Under the pieces are notes generated by a model. That model did not search any database. It had not been told where the DNA came from and saw only the letters and a list, made by a program, of their open reading frames with translations. DNA of 5,379 nucleotides from Deltaproteobacteria bacterium (GTDB lineage: Bacteria > Desulfobacterota > GWC2-55-46): NCBI GenBank assembly GCA_021825035.1, contig JAKAIQ010000160.1, forward strand, positions 1 to 5,379, in the 5' to 3' direction. Shown here piece after piece: positions 1 through 5,379 of the stretch; positions within the stretch are counted from its first letter, which is position 1; the number at the start of each line of letters is the position of its first letter. Both the position numbers and the translations under genes were made by a program.

Positions 1-1638
1 AAAAAGGCGACCGGGGAGCGTAAACTCATAGAGAATTCCCTCGGCTGGCTTACGCTTCCGGAGGTCATGGACGCTCACAGGAACGAGATAACCGCCTTTG
101 CCGCGGAGATAAAAAACTCCGGATACAGGGACGCGGTGCTCCTCGGCATGGGAGGCTCAAGCCTTGCGCCAATGGTTCTGAACGAGGTATTCGGCCGCAG
201 GGATGGATACCCGGCGCTGACTGTCCTCGATTCAACCGACCCGGACGCGATAAAGGCGGTGAGCGCGAAGATAGACCCCTTGAAGACGCTCTTTATCGTG
301 TCGAGCAAATCCGGCTCCACGATAGAGCCGCTATCCTTCTTTGAATATTTTTACGACAGGCTTTACAAACTTGCCGGGCAGGACGCCGGAAAAAACTTCG
401 TTGCCATAACCGACCCCGGCACGCCGCTTGAGGGGTTCGCAAGGAAATACGGCTTCAGAAAGGTCTTCCTCAACCCCCACGACATAGGGGGCCGCTACTC
501 CGCGCTATCTTATTTCGGCCTCGTGCCCGCGGCCATAGCCGGGATAGACATAGGAAGGCTCCTCTACCATGCCGCGTGCGTCTCGACCGCCACGCAACCA
601 TGCGTGCATCCGGCGGAAAACCCGGCAGTGAGCCTCGGCGCCGCGCTCGGCGCGCTCGCCGCCGGAGGCGTGGACAAGGTCACGTTCTTCCTTTCAAAGG
701 AAGTGTCGAGCTTCGGCCTCTGGGTTGAGCAGCTTCTTGCGGAGAGCACCGGAAAGGAAGGCAAAGGGCTTGTTCCGATCGCCAACGAGCCTGCCGGGAC
801 GGTCGAATGCTACGGCGAGGACAGGGTCTTCGTCTACCTTGGTGTAGGCGGGCCGGATGAGCCGTATCTGAGCCTTATGAAGGCGCTCGAAGCGGCCGGA
901 CGTCCGGTAATATCGTTCCGTATCGACGACGTCCACGAGATAGGGGGGGAGTTCCTGAGGTGGGAGGTGGCCGTGGCGGCCGCCGGCTCGACCCTCGGCA
1001 TAAACCCGTTCGATCAGCCGGACGTCGAGCTTTCAAAGAAAAACACGGTTTCGCGCCTCGCGAGCCTCAAAACGAAGGACGGGGGGCCGCTTCCCGGCGT
1101 TCTTCTCGAAGGGCCGGATTTCAAGGTCTCGTTCGGCAACGCGGCTTTCAAGAGGATGAAGAAGGCCGGGGGCATGGCCGATAGCGCCATTAAAAAGGCC
1201 TTGAGCGGCTTTATCGGCCTCGTCGGCGAGGGAGACTACATCGGCCTGCTCGCCTACTATAATCCATGGGATCGGAAGGTCGAGAACTCTCTCGCGGCGC
1301 TGAGGCCGCTTCTGAGGGATTCGACGAAGGCGGCCACGCAGTTCGGCTGGGGGCCGCGCTACCTCCACTCGACGGGCCAGCTTCACAAGGGCGGCGCGAA
1401 CAAGGGGGTCTTTCTAATATTCGCTCATCGCTCAGCCGTTGAGGCCGACATCCCGTCGAGCAATTTCAGTTTCCCGGACCTCGAGCTCTGCCAGGCCTTC
1501 GGCGACATGGAAGCCCTCGACTCGAAAGACAGAAGGGTCGCGCTCTTTAATCTCCCGGACGCGGAGGCCGCGACCCTCGAAAAGGCGGTCAATCTCATCA
1601 GGGACGCCATCCTTCAGACGGCGACCGCCGTAAAATAA
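1..1638 (+). CDS. pgi: Glucose-6-phosphate isomerase, probably the C-terminal part of a bifunctional transaldolase/phosphoglucose isomerase (5' end outside window)
   Basis: Interconverts glucose 6-phosphate and fructose 6-phosphate in the cytoplasm. The frame is open from the first base, and the residues before the ATG at 67 (including LGWL near 40-51) look like the lead-in to the isomerase domain of transaldolase/isomerase fusions, so the ATG at 67 is probably internal. Visible isomerase motifs are the sugar-phosphate loop GMGGSSLAP (145-171), SSKSGST (301-321), GGRYS of PGI signature 1 (487-501), ESTGK with the likely catalytic Glu at 742-744, and FDQPDVELSK of PGI signature 2 with its Lys at 1036-1038. 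About 200 residues follow that Lys, including GPRYLHSTGQLHKGG (1351-1395), which I recognise from the fused family. The reading frame is intact to TAA at 1636. It lies 11 bp upstream of gnd. The isomerase call is firm; the transaldolase half is inferred and cannot be seen here. Confidence 0.93.
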   Translation, partial: KKATGERKLIENSLGWLTLPEVMDAHRNEITAFAAEIKNSGYRDAVLLGMGGSSLAPMVLNEVFGRRDGYPALTVLDSTDPDAIKAVSAKIDPLKTLFIVSSKSGSTIEPLSFFEYFYDRLYKLAGQDAGKNFVAITDPGTPLEGFARKYGFRKVFLNPHDIGGRYSALSYFGLVPAAIAGIDIGRLLYHAACVSTATQPCVHPAENPAVSLGAALGALAAGGVDKVTFFLSKEVSSFGLWVEQLLAESTGKEGKGLVPIANEPAGTVECYGEDRVFVYLGVGGPDEPYLSLMKALEAAGRPVISFRIDDVHEIGGEFLRWEVAVAAAGSTLGINPFDQPDVELSKKNTVSRLASLKTKDGGPLPGVLLEGPDFKVSFGNAAFKRMKKAGGMADSAIKKALSGFIGLVGEGDYIGLLAYYNPWDRKVENSLAALRPLLRDSTKAATQFGWGPRYLHSTGQLHKGGANKGVFLIFAHRSAVEADIPSSNFSFPDLELCQAFGDMEALDSKDRRVALFNLPDAEAATLEKAVNLIRDAILQTATAVK

Positions 1639-1639
1639 C

Positions 1640-1644
1640 GGAGG
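1640..1644 (+). promoter_or_regulatory. Ribosome binding site of gnd
   Basis: A GGAGG core lies 5 nt before the ATG at 1650, directly after the pgi stop codon. It fixes the gnd start and suggests efficient independent initiation within a shared transcript. Confidence 0.8.
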
Positions 1645-1649
1645 ATCGA

Positions 1650-2558
1650 ATGGAAATAGGCATGGTCGGCCTTGGCCGGATGGGCCTCAACATGGCAAGG
1701 CGGCTCCTTGTGAACGGGCACGGCGTGGTCGCGTACAACAGAAGCCTCGACAAGACTAAAGAAGCCGAAAAGGAAGGCGCGCGCGCGGCCTACTCCCTGA
1801 CCGAGCTTGCGGGGATGCTCCATCCTCCGAGGGTCGTATGGATAATGGTTCCGGCGGGCAAACCTGTTGACGATACCATAACCGAGATAAAGCCCGGCCT
1901 TTCCCCAGGCGATTACGTCGTGGACGGCGGAAATAGCTTTTACAGGGACGATATCCGCCGCGAAGAGGAGCTGAAAAAATCCGGCATAAACTACATCGAC
2001 GCCGGGGTCAGCGGCGGCATCTGGGGCCTCAAGAACGGCTACTGCATAATGGCGGGCGGCGAAAAGAGGCACTTCGACTTCATCGAGCCCGCGCTCAAGT
2101 CCCTTACGGCCCCTGAGGGCTATCTCTACTGCGGCCCGGCAGGCTCCGGCCACTTCGTGAAAATGATACATAACGGGATAGAGTACGGGATGATGGAGGC
2201 GTACGGCGAGGGGTTCGAGCTGCTTAAATCCTCGCGCTACGGGGCGGGCCTCGACCTCGAACAGGTTGCCAGGCTCTGGAACAGGGGCAGCGTCGTAAGG
2301 TCATGGCTCCTTGAGCTTCTCGAAGACGCGTTCGCCGGGGACAGGGATCTCGAGGCCATAAGCGGATACGTCGAGGACTCCGGCGAGGGCAGGTGGACGG
2401 CCAGGGAGGCGATAGACCTCGGAGTGAGCGCGCCGGTCATAACGGAGTCGCTATTCAGGAGGTTCCGGTCGAGGCAGCCGGAGAGCTTCGCGGAGAAGGT
2501 GCTGGCCGCGCTCAGGCAGGAGTTCGGGGGGCACGCCGTTAAGCCGGAGAAAAAATGA
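1650..2558 (+). CDS. gnd: 6-phosphogluconate dehydrogenase, decarboxylating, short (about 300-residue) form
   Basis: Oxidatively decarboxylates 6-phosphogluconate to ribulose 5-phosphate and CO2, the last oxidative pentose phosphate step. The N-terminal Rossmann domain has G7-L-G9-R-M-G12. After the second strand comes N30-R31-S32, the pattern used by NADP-dependent enzymes to hold the 2'-phosphate. Substrate and catalytic motifs are intact: DGGNS (92-96), S121-G122-G123, and K171 with N175 and E178 in HFVKMIHNGIE; the K-to-E spacing of 7 equals that of the classical K183/E190 pair. At 302 residues it belongs to the short class (GndA/YqeC-like), which lacks the longer C-terminal helical domain of the roughly 470-residue enzymes, and it ends with the class-typical FGGHAVK. 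The ATG has a good ribosome binding site and follows the pgi stop by 11 bp. Cofactor preference is inferred from one motif only. Confidence 0.96.
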   Translation: MEIGMVGLGRMGLNMARRLLVNGHGVVAYNRSLDKTKEAEKEGARAAYSLTELAGMLHPPRVVWIMVPAGKPVDDTITEIKPGLSPGDYVVDGGNSFYRDDIRREEELKKSGINYIDAGVSGGIWGLKNGYCIMAGGEKRHFDFIEPALKSLTAPEGYLYCGPAGSGHFVKMIHNGIEYGMMEAYGEGFELLKSSRYGAGLDLEQVARLWNRGSVVRSWLLELLEDAFAGDRDLEAISGYVEDSGEGRWTAREAIDLGVSAPVITESLFRRFRSRQPESFAEKVLAALRQEFGGHAVKPEKK

Positions 2559-2639
2559 GCCGCCCGGTTGCAGCCAAGGGAGCCGCGCCGCAAACAGACG
2601 TGAATCGACTGAAAAGATCAAATCCGTAAACGGGTTTTC
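2559..2639 (+). other. 81 bp spacer between gnd and zwf
   Basis: This is the only sizeable spacer in the cluster. It has no convincing Shine-Dalgarno sequence before the zwf ATG and no long hairpin with a following T-run. A TTGCAG at 2568-2573 resembles a -35 box, but the hexamer 17 bp later (CAAACA) is a poor -10, so an internal promoter is not supported. An in-frame TGA at 2610 prevents an upstream extension of zwf beyond that point, and no ATG, GTG or TTG lies between it and 2640. Confidence 0.6.
2620..2637 (+). promoter_or_regulatory. Possible small hairpin immediately upstream of the zwf start
   Basis: AAATCCG (2620-2626) can pair with CGGGTTT (2631-2637) around a TAAA loop, giving a 7 bp stem with one G-U pair. 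It ends two bases before the zwf ATG, where a ribosome would bind. The stem is short and half A-T, so it may be chance. It is a candidate for weak translational control or a processing mark, not a convincing terminator. Confidence 0.25.
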
Positions 2640-4229
2640 ATGGCCACGGAAGGGATAGAACTCGAAGAGGAAGAAAGGCATCGCGCCACGCTGGTGCGGG
2701 TGGGAGAGCTTGCGCCGGGCGGCGAGCCTTGCGTCGAGCTTTGCCCGCCGCCCTGCGCCATAGTCCTTTTCGGGGCGTCCGGCGACCTTGCCGCGAGAAA
2801 GCTCATGCCGTCTTTCTACAACCTGAGGAAAAGCGGCCTTTTGCCGGAGAACTTCTTCGTCATAGGCGCGTCGAGGCAGAAGCTTGACGACGAATCCTAC
2901 AGAAACGCGATGGAAGCCGCCATAAGGTCGAACGCCCAATATGACGAAAAGGCGTGGAGCGATTTCAGGAAGCGGCTTTTCTACCGGACGCTCGTGCCCG
3001 ACGCCAGGCCGTACGAAGACATAAAAGAGGCCCTCGCCGACAGGGAAAAGGAGTTTAAGACCGGGGGCAACAGGATATTCTACCTCGCCACCCCGCCCGC
3101 GGCATACCCGGGCATAATCGAAGCCCTCGGAGCCGCCGGGCTTTCGGAGGAAAAGCAGGGCTGGTCGCGCATAGTCATAGAAAAGCCCTACGGCAGGGAC
3201 TCGGCGAGCGCGCATCAGCTGAACGAAGTCGTGCTTCGGAACTTCAGGGAGGATCAGGTCTACCGGATAGACCATTACCTCGGCAAGGATACCGTCCAGA
3301 ATATCGTCATGTTCAGGTTCGCTAACGCCATCTTCGAGCCGATATGGAACAGGCGTTACATCGACCATGTCCAGATAACCGTCGCCGAGACCATGGGCAT
3401 AGAAAAAAGGGCGGCGTATTACGAACAGGCCGGGGTGCTGAGGGACATGTTCCAGAACCACATGCTTCAGGTGCTCGCCCTCGTCGCCATGGAGCCTCCG
3501 TCCGTGTACGAGGCGAACCTGGTGAGGGACGAAAGGGTGAAGATACTAAGGGCGCTCAGGCCGCTCCCCCTGGAAAGCCTCTCCGAGTCGCTCGTCATAG
3601 GCCAATACGTCGAGGGAGAGGCCGGGAGCGAATGGGCGCCGGGCTACAGGGAGGAAGTGGGCGTTTCAAAGGATTCCACCGTGCCCACGTACGCGGCCAT
3701 GAAGCTCTTCATCGACAACTGGAGATGGCAGGACGTGCCGTTCTACCTGCGCTCCGGGAAAAGGATGGCCGCGAAGTTCTCGCAGGTCTACATACAATTC
3801 AAAAGGGTGCCGCACCTGATGTTCAAGGGGACGCTCGACGCCGCGGGCATAATGCCCAACGCCCTCGTCCTGAAGATCCAGCCGGACGAGAAGGTGCAGA
3901 TGCTCTTCCATGTGAAAAACCCCGGCTCCAGGGTGAGCCTGCGCGAGGTCGTCATGGACTTTTCATACACCGAAGGCTACAGGGGGGTCAAGCTCGACGC
4001 GTACGACAGGGTGCTCCTCGATTGCATGATAGGCGACAAGACGCTTTTCATAAGGCGCGACGGCGTGCGCTACAGCTGGGAATTCCTCACCCCGGCGCTC
4101 GACCTGCTCGAAAAAGGCGGCCCCGGCAGGAAGCGCCCGGAGCTGTTCATATACAGGGCCGGAAGCCCTGGGCCGACGGAGGCCGACAAGTTCATCCAGA
4201 AGGACGGCAGGCGGTGGCAAAATGATTGA
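2640..4229 (+). CDS. zwf: Glucose-6-phosphate 1-dehydrogenase
   Basis: Oxidises glucose 6-phosphate to 6-phosphoglucono-1,5-lactone with reduction of NADP (or NAD); first committed step of the oxidative pentose phosphate pathway. The Rossmann fingerprint is G45-A-S-G-D-L50, and R79 in GASRQ sits where the family's 2'-phosphate-binding Arg is found. E181-K-P-Y-G carries the conserved EKP motif, and R209-I-D-H-Y-L-G-K216 is the active-site signature. H274 in NHMLQ is 62 residues after H212, the same spacing as the catalytic His178/His240 pair of the Leuconostoc enzyme. The C-terminus has the usual AGS-GP-EAD ending. At 529 residues it is a little longer than usual, because about 40 mostly acidic residues precede the nucleotide-binding fold. 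The ATG at 2640 is the first start after an in-frame stop at 2610, but it has no clear ribosome binding site; GTG at 2694 or 2700 would give a more typical N-terminus. Confidence 0.97.
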   Translation: MATEGIELEEEERHRATLVRVGELAPGGEPCVELCPPPCAIVLFGASGDLAARKLMPSFYNLRKSGLLPENFFVIGASRQKLDDESYRNAMEAAIRSNAQYDEKAWSDFRKRLFYRTLVPDARPYEDIKEALADREKEFKTGGNRIFYLATPPAAYPGIIEALGAAGLSEEKQGWSRIVIEKPYGRDSASAHQLNEVVLRNFREDQVYRIDHYLGKDTVQNIVMFRFANAIFEPIWNRRYIDHVQITVAETMGIEKRAAYYEQAGVLRDMFQNHMLQVLALVAMEPPSVYEANLVRDERVKILRALRPLPLESLSESLVIGQYVEGEAGSEWAPGYREEVGVSKDSTVPTYAAMKLFIDNWRWQDVPFYLRSGKRMAAKFSQVYIQFKRVPHLMFKGTLDAAGIMPNALVLKIQPDEKVQMLFHVKNPGSRVSLREVVMDFSYTEGYRGVKLDAYDRVLLDCMIGDKTLFIRRDGVRYSWEFLTPALDLLEKGGPGRKRPELFIYRAGSPGPTEADKFIQKDGRRWQND

Positions 4230-4257
4230 GCCCGCCCGCGCGAGGAGCAGGCGGTGA
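4222..4257 (+). other. Possible 11-codon overlapping ORF linking zwf and glk
   Basis: An ATG inside the last codons of zwf opens an 11-residue frame (MIEPARARSRR) whose TGA overlaps the glk GTG as GTGA. A GGTGG stretch lies 4 nt before this ATG. Such overlaps can couple translation, but in GC-rich DNA a frame this short is easily chance, and glk has its own good ribosome binding site. Confidence 0.15.
4243..4247 (+). promoter_or_regulatory. Ribosome binding site deciding the GTG start of glk
   Basis: AGGAG lies 6 nt before the GTG at 4254. It supports this non-ATG start, which places the phosphate-binding motif at residues 5-11, as expected for Glk. Confidence 0.75.
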
Positions 4258-5234
4258 TACTCGCCGGAGACATAGGAGGGACGAAGACCTACCTCGGTCT
4301 CTTCAACGTCAAGGACGGCCGCCCGGAGCTAACGGGGTTCGGAGCCTTCAAGAACGCAGAATTCGGCGGCTATCTCGAAATAATAGAAAGGTTCCTCGAA
4401 AAGGAAGGCCGCTTGGCGGACATCGAGGCCGCCGCGTTCGGGGTTGCTGGCACGATCGAGGGCGGACGCTGCAGCATGACGAACATCCGGTGGGTCATCG
4501 ACGCCGCCGAGATAAGCGCCAACTTCAGGATCCGAAAGGCCGGGCTGTTGAACGACCTGGCCGCCGCGGCCTGGGGCGTTGACCTGCTGTCGGCAAATGA
4601 CCTTTTTACGCTGCAGAAGGGGAACGCGGGGCCGGGGAACGCGGCGGTCATAGCCGCCGGAACCGGCCTCGGCGAGTCGCTCTTATACTGGGACGGCGCA
4701 TCGCACATACCCCTGCCTTCCGAGGCCGGACACGCGGACTTCGCTCCCCGCACGCGCATCGAGACCGAGCTTCTCGAATATCTATCCGGCGTTTACGGCC
4801 ACGTTAGCTACGAGAGGGCGCTTTCGGGCCAGGGCATCGAGAACATCCACGCCTTTTTCAAAGATAGAAGCGGCTCGCAACGCCACGGAACTCCGCTGAA
4901 AAGGCCGCCCATAGAGGGAGCGGCGGCCATAACCGAGGAGGCGATGAACGGGACGGACGAGCCGTGCAGGAACGCGCTCGAACTCTTCATATCGCTCTAC
5001 GGCGCGGAGTCCGGGAATCTCGCCCTGCGCGCCCTCGCCTCCGGCGGGGTGTACGTCGGCGGAGGCATCGCTATCAAGATATTGCCCGCGCTCAAAAAGG
5101 ACGGCTCCTTCGTCGATTCGTTTTGCGGCAAGGGGCGGCTTCGCGGCTTTCTCTCGCGCGTGCCGGTGCATGTGATACTTAACGACAAGATCGGGCTTCT
5201 GGGCGCGGGACGCTATGCGGCCCGCATGCCGTGA
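4254..5234 (+). CDS. glk: Glucokinase, proteobacterial Glk type (PF02685)
   Basis: Phosphorylates glucose with ATP to glucose 6-phosphate, feeding both Zwf and Pgi of this cluster. The start is GTG, with AGGAG 6 nt upstream. The N-terminus GDIGGTKT (residues 5-12) is the ATP phosphate-binding loop of the actin-like sugar kinase fold. N100-D101 in LLNDLAA holds the catalytic Asp. GTGLGE follows in the middle of the protein. S156-E157-A-G-H160 and E187 in YERALSG match the glucose-contacting E157, H160 and E187 of the E. coli enzyme at the same residue numbers. GGVYVGGGIA near the C-terminus is the adenosine-contact region. At 326 residues it is close to the usual length of about 320. A typical ROK-family cysteine-rich zinc motif is absent, which favours Glk over ROK kinases. 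It starts 24 bp after zwf. Confidence 0.95.
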   Translation: MILAGDIGGTKTYLGLFNVKDGRPELTGFGAFKNAEFGGYLEIIERFLEKEGRLADIEAAAFGVAGTIEGGRCSMTNIRWVIDAAEISANFRIRKAGLLNDLAAAAWGVDLLSANDLFTLQKGNAGPGNAAVIAAGTGLGESLLYWDGASHIPLPSEAGHADFAPRTRIETELLEYLSGVYGHVSYERALSGQGIENIHAFFKDRSGSQRHGTPLKRPPIEGAAAITEEAMNGTDEPCRNALELFISLYGAESGNLALRALASGGVYVGGGIAIKILPALKKDGSFVDSFCGKGRLRGFLSRVPVHVILNDKIGLLGAGRYAARMP

Positions 5235-5239
5235 AGGCC

Positions 5240-5244
5240 GGAGG
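5240..5244 (+). promoter_or_regulatory. Ribosome binding site of pgl
   Basis: GGAGG lies 4 nt before the ATG at 5249, a rather tight spacing, and just after the glk stop. It supports the start of the truncated last gene. Confidence 0.7.
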
Positions 5245-5248
5245 CAAC

Positions 5249-5379
5249 ATGAAAAAATTCGTCTTCGAGAGTCCGGATGACCTCGGCAGGGCCGCCGCGC
5301 GGCTCTTTCTCAGGCTCGCCCTGGAAGAGACCGGCAGGAAAGGCCTTTTCACGGTGGCGCTTTCCGGCGGCAGCACGCC
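5249..5379 (+). CDS. pgl: 6-phosphogluconolactonase, N-terminal fragment (3' end outside window)
   Basis: Would hydrolyse 6-phosphogluconolactone to 6-phosphogluconate, the step between Zwf and Gnd. Only 43 codons and two bases are present. The protein begins MKKFVFES, continues with an Ala/Leu/Arg-rich helix, and ends in FTVALSGGST with CC of a likely Pro codon. SGGSTP after a short beta strand is the phosphate-binding signature of the Pgl/DevB family, also shared with glucosamine-6-phosphate deaminases (NagB). The position beside zwf and gnd, neither of which has a separate lactonase here, strongly favours Pgl over NagB. It follows glk by 14 bp. The truncation is due to the window edge, not to a mutation. 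Confidence 0.87.
   Translation, partial: MKKFVFESPDDLGRAAARLFLRLALEETGRKGLFTVALSGGST

Noticed and set aside
67..1638. A complete stand-alone Pgi starting at ATG 67
   Set aside because: The frame stays open upstream with family-like residues, and the nearest GGAGG is only 2 nt from this ATG, too close for normal initiation.
1614..2171. A 185-codon minus-strand frame opposite the first half of gnd
   Set aside because: It is fully antisense to conserved gnd sequence, with no recognisable domain.
2568..2596. Possible sigma-70-like promoter upstream of zwf
   Set aside because: TTGCAG resembles a -35 box, but the hexamer 17 bp downstream is CAAACA, a poor -10.
2620..2639. Rho-independent terminator after gnd
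   Set aside because: The stem is short and its T bases are part of the stem, so there is no free T-run. The next gene starts at once.
2451..3461. A 336-codon open frame on the minus strand across the end of gnd and the first half of zwf
   Set aside because: It lies opposite two genes with complete catalytic motifs, its translation resembles no family I know, and long antisense frames are expected in GC-rich coding DNA.
3344..4225. A 293-codon plus-strand frame inside zwf in another phase
   Set aside because: Its translation is an Arg/Gly/His/Pro-rich, low-complexity composition typical of a frame shadow, and zwf itself is unmistakable in this region.
5249..5379. Glucosamine-6-phosphate deaminase (NagB) instead of Pgl
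   Set aside because: The two families share the SGGSTP-type loop, but the setting beside zwf, gnd and glk favours the lactonase. The fragment is too short to exclude NagB by sequence alone.

Overview
This 5.4 kb window is a tightly packed, single-strand (+) gene cluster for entry of glucose into the oxidative pentose phosphate pathway. In order it holds: the 3' part of a glucose-6-phosphate isomerase gene of the transaldolase/phosphoglucose isomerase fusion type (1-1638, cut by the window start); a short-form decarboxylating 6-phosphogluconate dehydrogenase, gnd (1650-2558); glucose-6-phosphate dehydrogenase, zwf (2640-4229); a glucokinase of the proteobacterial Glk type, glk (4254-5234); and the first 43 codons of 6-phosphogluconolactonase, pgl (from 5249, cut by the window end).

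The genes form a coherent pathway. Glk makes glucose 6-phosphate. Pgi interconverts it with fructose 6-phosphate. Zwf oxidises it to 6-phosphogluconolactone, Pgl hydrolyses the lactone, and Gnd decarboxylates 6-phosphogluconate to ribulose 5-phosphate. If the usual transaldolase half precedes the isomerase, the cluster also carries one step of the non-oxidative branch. Spacings are 11, 81, 24 and 14 bp, no strong terminator or promoter is visible, and all genes share a strand, so one transcript is likely. The 81 bp gap before zwf is the only sizeable spacer. It holds a small possible hairpin next to the zwf start and no clear ribosome binding site.

The DNA is visibly GC-rich, yet isoleucine is mostly encoded by ATA (11 of 15 Ile codons in gnd) and AGG is common for arginine. 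This style, with the fused-type isomerase and PF02685-type Glk, suggests a Gram-negative bacterium of the Deltaproteobacteria/Nitrospirota kind, probably environmental. That placement is an impression from style, not a measured result.

I see no mobile element, CRISPR array, RNA gene or undescribed system here. The window reads as well-conserved central metabolism. The points worth a second look concern protein architecture (motif order in the isomerase, cofactor motif in the short Gnd, N-terminal extension of Zwf) and small translational features between genes.
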